Source: Nageia nagi (Eukaryota > Pinophyta). From it: a DNA stretch of 64,000 bases. Below the pieces are notes generated by a model that saw only the letters and a program-made list of their open reading frames with translations, was not told the origin of the DNA and searched no databases. The DNA lies in assembly GCA_050084985.1 (NCBI GenBank), contig JBITNC010000001.1, forward strand, positions 155,124,001 through 155,188,000, given 5' to 3'. Positions within the stretch are counted from its first letter, which is position 1; each line of letters starts with the position of its first letter. Shown here piece by piece: positions 1-11,088 of the stretch. The translations under genes were made by a program, and so were the position numbers.

Positions 1-308
1 TTGGCTCTTCACTCCCTTCACATGATTTCATAAAATACTTTATTTTTAAACTTAGGTATTTATTTAACTTAGGGGAGAGGACCCAATACATGAGCACATT
101 CTAATGGCTATGAGGGTTATTGTTATATATTTGTCTATTCATAGAACATATTTGGTCTAATTTAGTTATCCATTAAATTATCAACTTTTATAGATTTTTG
201 TGTTAATAAGTACACTATAAGTAATGATTTTAAATTTATTTTAAATATATCATTGATAGGGATGATGACTCATTAGTGGTACATTCTATCTTTATGTTTC
301 TTAAAACC
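1..308. other. AT-rich sequence without recognisable genes
   Basis: I see no open frame with family resemblance, no RNA gene and no clear repeat boundary in this stretch. It is AT-rich filler before the foldback element. Confidence 0.5.
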
Positions 309-535
309 CAACTTAACAAGATTTCAAGTCATCATCATAAAATTTGAAAAGTTAATTAGACATCATTGTAAAAACTTTCCAAAATAACACTTTTCTAAAG
401 TCATACCCATAGGTGTCAATTACAACTCCCCATGGGTATGACTTTAGAAAAGTGTTATTTTGGATAGTCTCTATAATGATGCATAATTAGTATATCAAAT
501 TTTGTGATGACGAATTGAAACCTTAGTTATAAAAA
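309..535. mobile_element. Foldback / MITE-like inverted repeat
   Basis: Positions 379-410 and 432-463 form a perfect 32-bp inverted repeat around a spacer of about 21 bp. The arms continue outwards with imperfect complementarity (about 320-378 against 464-523), giving roughly 90-bp arms. No coding frame is present. This is the shape of a foldback or MITE element, or of a hairpin precursor for small RNAs. Target duplications were not resolved, so the outer ends are approximate. Confidence 0.6.
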
Positions 536-1184
536 GAAAATTAGACAAAAAAAAAACTATAAAACATTTAGAACGATCGAATTTATTAAGATAAATTTTA
601 AAAGATATAAAATTAGAGTACACCATTATTAAATCCTATTCCTTTTAAGATAATTTGTTTAACCTTGTTAATACATATAAACTTGCAACATCATGTCTTG
701 TACCCTAAAAACTTAGTCTTATACCCTAAAAGCTTAGATAAAAATCTATTTCAAATTCCAATTTCAGTAGTTTTGTACACACTAGATCTGTACGATTTTA
801 ACACCCGTAAGCATTAAAAATCCAGTTCATCCTTTTTATGTATTCAAATTCACTTTCATGCTTATGTCCATGAAATATTAAAGGTGTCCTCCAATGAATT
901 ATTTTTTGCATGTTGAATTCATCCATAACTAACTTCCAGCACGTTTAAAAAGCTATAGTGGAAGATCCATTTCTGTGCCCACAGGATGGTACCCCTCCCT
1001 ACCACATGCTGCTCGCTTCAAACTTTTTCTTTGATGTGTCAGTCCACTTTCTATGTTACGTTGTTTTCTTTGCAGGGAGGCTATAAATCCTGTATGGGAG
1101 CCGAGAATTTGTATCATAGCTTAGTAGACTCAGGTTTCTTGTGTGGGATCATAGTAATTAGAGCTTTCCACTTTGGGTCAGAAT
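536..1184. other. AT-rich sequence without recognisable genes
   Basis: No supported coding region or repeat was seen here. An open frame around 986-1207 has no family resemblance and I did not accept it as a gene. Confidence 0.4.
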
Positions 1185-1377
1185 ATGGAAACCCAAGTTG
1201 TTGCTAGCCAAGCTCTTGAAATTGCTGAGAAGAAAAGCAGTAGCAGCAACCAGATTAATGAAGTTATGGAAACGGATGCCATCGAAAAAACACACACTTA
1301 GAAAGCAAATGGCTGTGCAGAAAACGAATCCAAGAATGATGGAGAAGATAAAGTACTGGAACAAAGCATATCTCAGG
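1185..1377 (+). pseudogene. Exon-like fragment ending in a consensus splice donor
   Basis: An ATG at 1185 opens a frame rich in Glu, Lys, Ser and Asn (begins METQVVASQALEIAEKK) that ends exactly at a GTAAGT donor at 1378. A TAG at 1299-1301 interrupts it, after which the same frame stays open to the donor. The composition looks like the disordered N-terminal part of a plant protein, but I recognise no family. It may be a decayed exon 1 or chance; no partner exon can be assigned. The acidic, low-complexity composition makes family assignment by eye unreliable. Confidence 0.25.
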
Positions 1378-2305
1378 GTAAGTGTTATCATTTTCAGTAT
1401 GCTGGTTCAGAGATAACTGATCATGGAATGCTCTTCATAGATTGATTCCTCTTCTGCATGGCATCAATTTTGGAGATTTGCACCTCTTTTTATAATTTAA
1501 TTAAAAATTATGATATTAATTTCTTGAGTTATTTTAAATAGATATATTATATACTATAAGGGTTGGATATTAAATTTCAGTATGATTATTTGAAAACAAT
1601 TAATTACATCGAGAGGTAGAAAGAGAGCAAAGACTTAAATGTTCTGATATAAACATTTTTTTTTTTAAATTATCACGATCAATATTAAAAATTTAAAATT
1701 AAAAAAATATAGCAGTGAAACTCTTTGGGCAAATTAGACGTTGGATATAATGTGTTACTTATTTCCTCTCGGAGAGTCGATGGAGGTATAAGCAGCACTC
1801 GTCATAATTCATATTGCTATGCATCGATGCGATCATGATCTGCAATGATGCAAATGATGTTCTTCCGCTAAACAGAATTGTTGGTGTGGATTTTGTAAAT
1901 AGTCATGTGCCTAAAAAAATTCTTGATTCATCGTGATAGAAGGTGGAAACGATGTCATTTGTTTTCTTCATTTTGTCACCCAATTGCCCTACATCAATCC
2001 AACTGTTTGGGAGTGAATCCTTGGTTTCTTCCATAATGTTTTAGAGAAGTCCGGAGTTAAAATTTATTACAAAGAGTACCAGTTCCATTAATCCAAAACA
2101 TCCTACTATCCCACGCCCTGTATATCTATATTTCTATGTTAAAAACAAAGTTATATATTTTGATTGCACATTTATATACTATAGTAAATGTAGAAATGTA
2201 ATTGATTTTGAGGTTAATTATAGTTAAATCAATATAAGTTAAGTTAAAAATAGAAATGGCAATTTATAGATAAATATTTAAAATTTTAAAGTTAAGTTTT
2301 TATTT
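1378..2305. other. AT-rich sequence without recognisable genes
   Basis: No coding region, RNA gene or clear repeat could be supported between the exon-like fragment and the LINE tail. Confidence 0.4.
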
Positions 2306-2394
2306 GCTTTTTTTTCTTTTTTGAATGAAAGAGCTTTAAATTAAACAGAAGAAAAGTTACATCATACAATTACAATAGGTGGATGTGTTCACAC
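2306..2394 (-). mobile_element. 3' end and oligo(A) tail of a LINE, minus strand
   Basis: Read on the minus strand this ends in GCTCTTTCATTCAAAAAAG followed by more A, the typical 3' terminus of plant L1-type LINEs. The sequence continues on the other side of element A, from 11,089 upwards, where an ORF2 C-terminal relic lies in the same orientation. It is therefore probably the tail of the LINE that element A split. Five bases at its inner edge (2390-2394, CACAC) are the target duplication of element A. Confidence 0.5.
2390..2394. repeat. Target-site duplication CACAC, left copy (element A)
   Basis: CACAC at 2390-2394 matches CACAC at 11084-11088. It directly flanks the two LTRs and gives the usual 5-bp footprint of an LTR-retrotransposon integrase. 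Confidence 0.85.
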
Positions 2395-2882
2395 TGAAGG
2401 ATTTGAACTATATCTAAACAAATCCTCTAGGACCTTAGACTAGGAAACTCAAGTGTACACAAGATAACACAATCACTCAAGATAACACATCAATATAATG
2501 TGGTTCCTCCCTCCTTGGGAGTACATCCACAACTAGTTCTCTATTCTCAAATCTATGTCTCTCTTACAACTATTCTCTAGCTCTCTCCTACACAACCAAG
2601 TAGAGTAATCTTACTCCAAGACTTAGATGTGTTACAAGAGGAGAGGCCCTCTATTTATAGCTTGAGAGCACCTCCCTAACCTTCCTTTAACCCAAGGGTA
2701 AGGTTAGGGTTACATTAAATGTATCACCTAACTTCAACCTACCAACTAACCACTTTGGTAAAGTCAAAGTCTACATATTAAAGAATTCAATTAATCTCTT
2801 AAGGTATCTACATACCCTTAAGTGATTAATTGAATTTACAAGGAGTTTAGATATTCACAATATTTCATTACAAATTCTAAAA
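2395..2882 (-). repeat. 3' LTR of element A
   Basis: This 488-bp direct repeat of 10,596-11,083 has three visible differences, including one in the terminal TG (here TT on the minus strand). It contains a TATA-like CTATAAATAG motif (minus strand, 2651-2660) equivalent to the promoter of the 5' LTR. The purine tract lies directly against its inner edge. Confidence 0.92.
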
Positions 2883-2891
2883 CTCCCCCTT
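2883..2891 (-). promoter_or_regulatory. Polypurine tract of element A
   Basis: The minus strand reads AAGGGGGAG immediately before the 3' LTR, the usual plus-strand DNA priming site of plant copia elements. Confidence 0.8.
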
Positions 2892-3368
2892 AATGCAATA
2901 TTGGGATAGAGCGTAGAAGAGAGAAGAGAGAGAGTAAGAGAGAGTTCTCCTCCATAGAGATACAAGTGGAGATGAGAACTTTTACATATTTGAGAATCTT
3001 TTTGAGAACTAGTATGAGACTCACTACATTACCATTTGACAAAAAATGGTTTATAATACAATCATTAACCACAACTGGTTTCACTGTACATAGTAGTCGA
3101 TCAACTTTAAGCTGACATGTGAGTCTCCATGAGCTTGCTTTCACAAGGTGAGTAACCTGCATTTCTGAAGAAGATCCTGCATGCTACAAGCAACTCATGA
3201 ACAAAATCAGTTAGATGCATCATATATTCAAATAAGAGAATCAAATAATGCCATTTATAAATAACTGATCAATGGTGCACTATAAGTCATCACGGAGATG
3301 CCAAGCCATCACTCATAGTCACCTGTTGTATATAGACATGTGTTGATTTTAAATAGAGCATAAAAATT

Positions 3369-3648
3369 GTACGAGTTTCTCACGTAGAGCAAACTCACCA
3401 CAGAGGTCTAGAATGTACAACAAGTTCCTCACGCAGAGCGAACTTACCACAGAGGTATATTAATTATATGCTCAAAAATTTGTACAACGAGTTTCTCACG
3501 CAGAGCAAACTCACCACAGAGGTATAAAATGTACAACAAGTTTGTCACGCAGAGCAAACTTACCACTAAGGTATAAAATAATCAACACTCTATAACAATA
3601 ATTGTACAACAAGTTTGTCATGCAGAGCAAACTTACCACGGAGGTCTA
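3369..3648 (-). repeat. Five-copy tandem repeat in the 3' untranslated part of element A
   Basis: Five copies of a core of about 43 bp, containing CACGCAGAGCAAACT and CACAGAGGT on the plus strand, start near 3369, 3415, 3482, 3530 and 3604. Spacers vary from about 4 to 30 bp. They lie between the end of pol and the purine tract. Weak traces of a similar repeat appear in element C around 59,690-59,840. Confidence 0.8.
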
Positions 3649-3704
3649 GAATGTACAATCAAAAAGGCCTCTTAGAGGTGAAGTTGTCATCACTTAACAA
3701 AAGT

Positions 3705-6700
3705 TTAAACTTCACTCCCCCTTGAGGGCAACTTCACCAACCCGAGAGAATCCCTAAGCTTGCAGAATTGAGCTTCAGGAAGGGGCTTGGTGAATAAATC
3801 AGCGGAGTTTTCAGTAGATGGACAATACTACAAGTGTATGATGTCATCTAGAACCTTCTCCCTGATAAAATGGGCTTGGATTTCAACATGTTTGGTTCGC
3901 TGATGGAACACAGGATTCTTAGCCAAAGAGATAGCTGATTGATTGTCTGACGAAATAAGAGAGGGGTCATTTTTCTTATACCCAATTTCGTTCAGAAGAT
4001 GTCGTAGCCAAATAGCTTCTTAGGCGGCAACAGACATGGCTCAAAATTTGGCTTCAGTGGTAGAAAGAGTCATAGTAGGTTGCTTCTTGGAAGCCCAAGA
4101 GATAGCACCTGAACCAATGCTAAACACATATGCAGAGGTTGATTTTCTGTCATCTCTATCTTCCCCATAATCAGAATCTGAGAACCCTGAGAGAACAATT
4201 GAGGGCACTTTGGAATACTTAAGAGCAAGATCCTTTGTCCCTGCGACATACCTCAAGATTTGCTTAACAGCATTGAGGTGTTCAACATATGGTTTTTGCA
4301 TGAATCGTGCCATCAGATTCACTGCAAAGGCAATATCAGGACGAGAGATAGTCAGATACAGAAGACTACCAATCAATTATCTATAAGCTGTAGCATCAGC
4401 CAACTGAGAATCTGAGCTCAGTGATACAACGATTCTAGGAGAAACAGGTATTGCAGCATATTTACACTCCTCCATTCCAAACTTTTGCAAGATGTCTGAT
4501 ATATACTTAGATTGACTAAGATAAGTACAATCTTTATGTTGGTATACTTGCATCCCAAGATAGTAATGCAATAGACCTAGATCAGTCATTTCAAATGTTG
4601 CCTTGAGTTTGGAGATGCACTCTTGGATGATTTCAATATTATTGCCTGTTATGAGAAGATCATCCACATAAAGGAGAATTATGACCATGTCTTTTCCTTG
4701 ATTGAGTACATATAGATCTGAATCTGAGAAGCACTTGGAAAAACCAATATCTGCAAAGAATCCTGAAATTTTCTTGTACCATGCTCTAGGTGCTTGCTTA
4801 AGTCCATACAAAGACTTCTTTAGCTTACACACAAGAGACTCTTTTCCTTCTGGAATAAATCCTTCTGGTTGATTCATGTAGATTTCAACATCCAAGTCAC
4901 CATTGAGAAATGCACTTTTGACATCAAGTTGAAAAGCTTTCCATCCTTGAGCTGCAGAAAGAGCAAGAATTATTCTGACAGTAGGCATCTTGGCTACAGG
5001 AGCAAAGGTTTTCTCATAATCAATACCATATTTTTGAGCGAATCCTTTGGCTACTAACCTTGCCTTGTATTTTTCAATTTTTCCATCAGAATTGTACTTG
5101 ACCTTGTATATCCATTTATTGCCAATCACATTTTTCTCATTGGGATAAGGAACCAAATCCCAAGTTTCATTTTTCATGAGTGCTTCATACTCAACTTTCA
5201 TAGCTTCCATCCAACACTCTTGCTTGGAAGCTTCTTTGAAGGTTGATGGCTCATGTGTATTATCAATTTTGGCAAATAAAGAGCTATTCAAGGTCATACT
5301 CCTTGTAATTCTCTGTGCTAGAGAATTTTGCTCTTGTGGTGACTTCTCTATATAATTATCCAACCAGTTAGGTGTAGGTGAAGAATCATCTGTATCAGAC
5401 ACCTCAGCATGAGAGGTCATATCCTCAGAAAGTTCATTGAACTTGACATCCTTAGAAACAAAGACTATTTTATGGGATGAAGAGTAGAGCCTGTAACCTC
5501 TATGCTAATTATCATACCCCACAAAGATGCATTTTTCTGATCGTTTATCTAGCTTCTTTCTTTTCTTTGAGGTAATGAAGGTAAATGCATCACAACCGAA
5601 GACCCTGAAGTGTGAGAGGTTAGGTTTCTTTCCTGTCCATGCTTCATATGGAGTTTTACCTTCAACTACCTTAGTAGGACACCTATTTAGGGTGTGAATA
5701 GCAGTGTGAATAGCTTCACCCCATAAGAAACTAGGAAGGTTGCCCAACATGCATCTTGCCATTTCCATAATGGTGCGATTCTTCCTTTCAGCAACTCCAT
5801 TTTGCTGAGGGGTGTAAGGTATTGTGAATTGTCGCTTAATCCCATGTTTAACATAATAGTTGTTAAACTCATTGCTATTATATTCACCCCCATTATCAGA
5901 TCTCATCATCTTGATCTTAAAATCAGTTTGATTTTCAACAAGTGCCTTGAAGTCTTGAAACCTATCAAAAGTTTGATCCTTGTGCTCAAGTAGATAACCA
6001 AATGTCATCCTACTGAAGTCATCAATGAAGGTCAAAACATAAGAAGCTCCACCTAGTGACTTAGTCTGAAAAGGACCCATCAAATCTGAATGCACAAGCT
6101 GAAGAGGACAAGTAGCCCGAGTTGCCTTATCTTTTTCAAACTTTTTCCTATGCATCTTTCCTAGAATGCACCTTTCACAAAGACCAACTGTGGGTGAAAT
6201 ATTAGGTAAACCTTCCACAAGTTCTTGAGTTTTCATATCTTGAATACTCTTGTGGTTAAGGTGCCCTAATCGTTGATGCCAAAGATTACCTTTTGAACAC
6301 ACATTTGTAGCAAGACAAATCTTTGAAGGTACTTGATCCACAATATAAAGGTCATCCTTTACTGATCCTTTCATCAAGGTGGCAAGTCCTTTCTTAACAC
6401 ACCAGAAGTGTGAGGTAAACTCAAATGAGCATCCTTTCCTTGTAATCTGAATTACGAAAATAAGATTCATCCTTAGTTTAGGTACATAAAAGACATTATC
6501 AAGAGTCTTTCCATGAATCTTCACACTCCCTATTCCGTGAACATCAAGGACTGTATTATCACCTATCACAACTGCATCCTTTTTGTACTTATGAAATTTT
6601 TCAAACTTATCCTTTTCATAACACATGTGATTAGTGCATCCTTTTTGAGCAAATTTCTTTTTGCGATAATCATACTCTTTGTGCCCAAAGATACCACAAA

Positions 6701-7511
6701 AGTTACAATTTCCATCAAACTTTTCCTGAGGTGTTGGATTGCTTGATCCAGCTTTATCATTCCTTTGCCTGTAGTTGCCATGATTGTTGTTGTTGCCCTT
6801 TTTGTCATACTTCCTGAAGGTAGATGAGGACTTGTTGTCTTTGAATTTATAATGTTTGAACTTTTTCTTGAAAGGAGTTTTGGTTGCTCCTAGAGCAATG
6901 CTATTGTCCTTTGGAGAAAGGTTCAACATTTTCTTGTTCAAAGTTTCCTCATGTTTCAGAAGGAGTCTAGAAAGATTATCAAGTGAGATGACATCTTCTT
7001 CATCATCGAGCCTTGTTTCTATAACCGTGACAAAGTTGTTGAACTTTGTAGTAAGGCTTTGAAGAATGATGAAGACCATGAACTCATCATTGATCCAGTT
7101 GCACCCACAACCAACCAGTTGTGTCCTGAGATCAATGATTTTGTTTAAGTAGATGGAGGCACTTTCATCTTCACTTTGTTGATACTGCAATAACTTTTGT
7201 AGAATGGTAAACCTCCTTGAAAATTTGGACCCAAGGTAAATTTTCTTTAGCCTATCCCAAGCTTCCTTTGCTGAAGTTGATGAAGAGATCATGAGAAGGA
7301 CATCATCTGAAACTGCACGGTAAATCATTGAAGTTGCTAACTTATTCTTTGAGTTGTATACTTCAAGAGCCTTCTCATTGGTAGGAGTGACCAGGTCTTC
7401 ACTAACTGTCTACCACAGCTTCCTTGCTTGTAACTCAACTTTCATATGAGGTTCCCATATTCCAAAGTTGGAACCATCAAGTATATGCTTGGGAACGAAG
7501 GTTTCAACCAT
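3705..7511 (-). pseudogene. Element A gag-pol (copia type), broken
   Basis: The frame starts at ATG 7511-7509 (MVETFVPKHILDG, the UBN2-type Gag N-terminus) and ends at TAA 3707-3705. Visible in order are Gag; one zinc knuckle (CNFCGIFGHKEYDY, last Cys replaced by Tyr) near 6.68 kb; a protease stump; GAG-pre-integrase WHQRLGHLN near 6.27 kb; integrase with HSDLMG, RSDNGGEY and AERKNR near 6.09, 5.90 and 5.77 kb; reverse transcriptase with YVDDLLITGN near 4.65 kb; and RNase H with DNQSAISLAKNP and FTKPLPEAQF. Six premature stops lie at 7410-7412, 5505-5507, 4377-4379, 4041-4043, 4020-4022 and 3828-3830. The segment that should carry the protease Asp-Ser-Gly is missing near 6.64 kb, where FAQKG runs straight into CTNHMC. 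The copy cannot make a working polyprotein. Confidence 0.9.
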
Positions 7512-8749
7512 TGCTACAAAAAAGAGTAAATATGCAATAAGAATGCAAACTTTTACAATTTTCCATCTATACAAATAAAACATCTAATAAGCAAACATGT
7601 CACACATGTGCAAACTTATTAACCACGATCCATAGAAGGATAAAGTTGGGGTTGTTTTCTTGTATAGAATTAGGCCTTCATCTGGATGCCCACACAAGAG
7701 GAGCCCAAGTACTACCAGTCCTCAACCAGTTCACCTTGTCAGCAATATACTCTCACTAGGAGAAGTACTAACTATTTTCCAAGGATCCGACGTATCTTGG
7801 ACCGGCCATTTTAATTATCTTGATTAAGGTTTTCAGTTTTCCTCCTAGGTTATCAGGATAATCCCTGAATGGACGTGCGGACATGTGGTATCACTACACA
7901 CATGCCTGTCCACCTAATAGAGTTATGTCCAATCCAACAGAGGTCTTAGGGGCAATTAAGATGGACTTACCACCACTTGGTTCTTCGGACTAAAAGGGCT
8001 CTAGTCTGCCCTGTCCTCACCTCGTGGCTCCCCAAACAAGTCATGTTGTGGAAAATACATGCGGATGTATTCATTTTAGGGGTTACTTTCAAATTTTTAC
8101 GTATTGCAAGTATAAAGAAAATGTGCAAAAATATAAAGTAAAGTGAAAATACTCCATCCACACGAACTTGAAACCTTAAGAGGCCAAAAATTGATTCCAA
8201 TGGGTTTTGTACTAACCCCTAAAGGACTTTTACATTTTTCATATTTTTGCTCAAGTTCAAAAATAATGAATTTTTCAAATGCTAAGTCCTATTTAGCATT
8301 AATCCATAACTAAAAACATGTATTAGTCCATGACTTAAAATTAAGTTTTAAACATGCATCATGCATTTTAACTTATAAATTTAAGTACTAAGCATGCTTA
8401 AATCCTAACAATGTTAAGAGGCATGCATTTTAAACTTAGCATGCAAGATCCACTTTAGCATAACATGCAAGATCTATTTAGCATGCATAAACATTTAAGA
8501 TCTATTTAGCATTTAAGATCTATTTAGCATTTAAGTAAAAAATGATAAAAATCCCCCCAGTTTTACTTAAAGGGATAACAACTTGGATGCTAAAATAAAA
8601 TTATGTTTAAGTGTGAGATGGCCTTGTTGTCACTTTAAGGGGAAACTTGAAATATGTAAGGATGACTAAGGCAAAAAATCAAAGCAAATTTGGAGTGGGT
8701 AAAAAAATTAAATACCCAATAACAAGAGTTTGACAAAAAAAAGGAAAGG

Positions 8750-9670
8750 GCCATGTGTAAGCCTCAGGGTGGTTGAGAAGCTGGGCAGGGGTGGTAGGAG
8801 AGACCAAAGTGTGTAGAAGGGTGATGAGTCACGTGGAGTGGGAGAGACTAGGCTACAGAAGGAGTCCAAGGCAGCAAGGAAGCCACGGGAGGTGGTGGTG
8901 GGCGCATGGGTCGGTCAGTCGGTGGTTGACCACCCAAAGCATGACTATAGGTCGGTGAGGGAGGAAGGAGAGTATAAGGGGCTACCAATGTAGGCATGTG
9001 GTTACAGAGCTGACGAACTAGGCAATCCATGCAATGGGGTCAGCGTTGGGCAGTTTGTGAAACACGGCACGGGCCTACGCAACGTTGCCCTATGAACATG
9101 GACAAGCATGGAAACATAGAGCAGAGTAGGGGAAGAAATGGTGCAATCATGGCAGGGGCTGTCCCTACGCTTCGGGCTCTCCGTCGACTACGAAACATAT
9201 CCAAGGAACATGGTAGGCCATAGAACTATTGTAGCATCATGCAACTGGTTAAATAATCGTAGGCTATCGTGATGCATGTAGGGGGTGTAGATTATGTGAT
9301 CAGTGGAGTCCATGCAATGGTGTCAGCATCATGCCAAGGATGCCCACTCGTGCCAAATGGTTTAAAAAAATAGTCTGATCCATAAGCTGTATTTGATTAG
9401 TCGGTTAGTGCCGTTGTGGGCATATCCTGTGATCTTGCTTGGGGGGTGTAGATCTGGCGAGCAGTGCATATCAGGAGATCACCTCAGGCTGTAGCATGTA
9501 GCATGCAAATAATGCACAGGAGGCTTTCTGATGTAGATCCCGTGATCAGGGTAGACCAGAGAAGTGGGGCTGCAGTGGCATCGCTTGGGGGGCGGAGGAG
9601 CCTGAGGAGCGCAGTCGTAGGGCCAGTCAGGAGGAGGAGCTGCAGCGTCGCGAGGAGGACTCCCCCCTGA
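8750..9670. other. GC-rich island inside the element A leader
   Basis: Base composition changes abruptly from AT-rich to G-rich on the plus strand, then returns to AT-rich after 9,670. Short motifs recur: CCATGCAATGG near 9,026 and 9,310, and GGGGGTGTAGAT near 9,280 and 9,440. Open frames here are short, overlap on both strands and have no family resemblance, so I do not call a gene. Confidence 0.5.
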
Positions 9671-9749
9671 TTTGAAAAATGTATACGATTTTAATAAATT
9701 GATATGGTTTTAATGTATTTAACGTGACCCCCCTATTTTGAAACATTTT

Positions 9750-9798
9750 ATAATATATATATATATATTTATTGATTATTTTTTTTTAAACAGATTTA

Positions 9799-9846
<48 letters not shown>

Positions 9847-10045
9847 TGATGATATTTTAAACGAATTTAAAATATAAAAAAAATATATATTTTTGATTTA
9901 TATTTTAAACAGATTTAAAATATAAAAAATAGACATATATATATTTTTGATTGAAATAAAAATATATATATAATTTTGTTTTAATATATTTTAAACAAAG
10001 TTAAAATAAAATAAGAAATATCTATATATATATATATAGATATAG
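9750..10045. repeat. AT dinucleotide microsatellites
   Basis: Several (AT)n runs, the longest about 9,799-9,842, are separated by related AAACAGATTTAAAATAT segments. Confidence 0.8.
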
Positions 10046-10580
10046 AGCCTTTGAATATATTATTGTGCCTCTAAAATTGTGGTAGAATAAAAAAAATTGT
10101 CCTACTCTCAAACTTTTAAATATTCATGCCTCATAGAAAAATACCATTAACAAAAAAAATGGTAGAATATGTAGGAGAAATTTCACAATAATATAGTTAC
10201 TATTTTTTAAGCAAATAGTAATAACATGATACTACTAACATAAAAAATGTTAGTACAAATTTCATAGTATCCTCTTAAAAAATATAGCATGTATTGAGCA
10301 TTTTTGTACAACATAAAAAAATGCTACTAACATAAGAGGTTAGTATAGAAAAACATACTTGCATTTGTCATTTTAATCATATTTTGTAAGAAATAAGCTC
10401 CAATATCTCACAAAGTATGTTAGCATCTAATGCAATAATCCAAAAATGATCGAATAAAGAGGAACTTTATACCTTTTCTTAAAAATTTACCTCACCAATG
10501 GGGTGTAAGATGAGGAATGAAAAAGGATGAAGAACCTCCAAGATGTAGCTTCCACACCAAAAGAAGAGCTTCCACAACAA

Positions 10581-10595
10581 GGCTCTGATACCAAT
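10581..10595 (-). promoter_or_regulatory. Primer-binding site of element A (initiator tRNA-Met)
   Basis: The minus strand reads TGGTATCAGAGCC just inside the 5' LTR. It is complementary to the 3' end of plant initiator tRNA-Met, the usual minus-strand primer of copia elements. Confidence 0.88.
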
Positions 10596-11083
10596 TGAAG
10601 GATTTGAACTATATCTAAGCAAATCCTCTAGGACCTTAGAGTAGGAAACTCAAGTGTACACAAGATAACACAATCACTCAAGATAACACATCAATATAAT
10701 GTGGTTCCTCCCTCCTTGGGAGTACATCCACAACTAGTTCTCTATTCTCAAATCTATGTCTCTCTTACAACTATTCTCTAGCTCTCTCCTACACAACCAA
10801 GTAGAGTAATCTTACTCCAAGACTTAGATGTGTTACAAGAGGAGAGGCCCTCTATTTATAGCTTGAGAGCACCTCCCTAACCTTCCTTTAACCCAAGGGT
10901 AAGGTTAGGGTTACATTAAATGTATCACCTAACTTCAACCTACCAACTAACCACTTTGGTAAAGTCAAAGTCTACATATTAAAGAATTCAATTAATCTCT
11001 TAAGGTATCTACATACCCTTAAGTGATTAATTGAATTTACAAGGAGTTTAGATATTCACAATATTTCATTACAAATTCTAACA
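10596..11083 (-). repeat. 5' LTR of element A
   Basis: On the minus strand it begins TGTTAGAATTTG and ends CA, 488 bp. It carries a TATA-like motif (CTATAAATA, 10,853-10,861) that would place the transcription start in the middle of the LTR. Confidence 0.92.
10853..10861 (-). promoter_or_regulatory. TATA box of the element A 5' LTR
   Basis: CTATAAATA on the minus strand is followed by a GC-richer stretch. It is conserved in the 3' LTR and, as TATAAATAGAG, in the element C LTR near 49,700. Confidence 0.6.
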
Positions 11084-11088
11084 CACAC
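11084..11088. repeat. Target-site duplication CACAC, right copy (element A)
   Basis: Identical to 2390-2394; together they define the exact borders of element A. Confidence 0.85.

Larger units (their letters stand above)
7512..10580 (-). other. Long leader of element A (about 3.1 kb)
   Basis: This lies between the primer-binding site and the Gag start. Many plant copia elements have far shorter leaders. It contains no supported coding region. It holds an 18-bp repeat (AGATCTATTTAGCATTTA) around 8,470-8,535, a markedly GC-rich block 8,750-9,670 with degenerate internal repeats, and long AT dinucleotide tracts 9,750-10,045. It could be captured host sequence, an expanded packaging region, or a nested unit whose edges are lost. 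Confidence 0.6.
2395..11083 (-). mobile_element. Element A: full-length Ty1-copia retrotransposon, 8.7 kb
   Basis: A complete element on the minus strand: 5' LTR 10,596-11,083, primer-binding site 10,581-10,595, a leader of about 3.1 kb, a broken gag-pol from 7,511 to 3,705, a 3' untranslated segment with a tandem repeat, a purine tract 2,883-2,891 and 3' LTR 2,395-2,882. The domain order Gag, (protease), integrase, reverse transcriptase, RNase H is the copia order. The two LTRs differ at only three positions that I could find in 488, so insertion is recent. The coding region is dead in this copy. The element interrupts a LINE. Confidence 0.92.

Noticed and set aside
986-1416. Overlapping short open frames as small genes
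   Set aside because: They overlap on both strands, lack family resemblance and fit chance; only the donor-ending frame 1185-1377 was kept, at low confidence.
8773-9670. Open frames in the GC-rich block as a captured host gene
   Set aside because: Frames are short, occur on both strands and show repeats rather than domains; capture remains possible but unproven.
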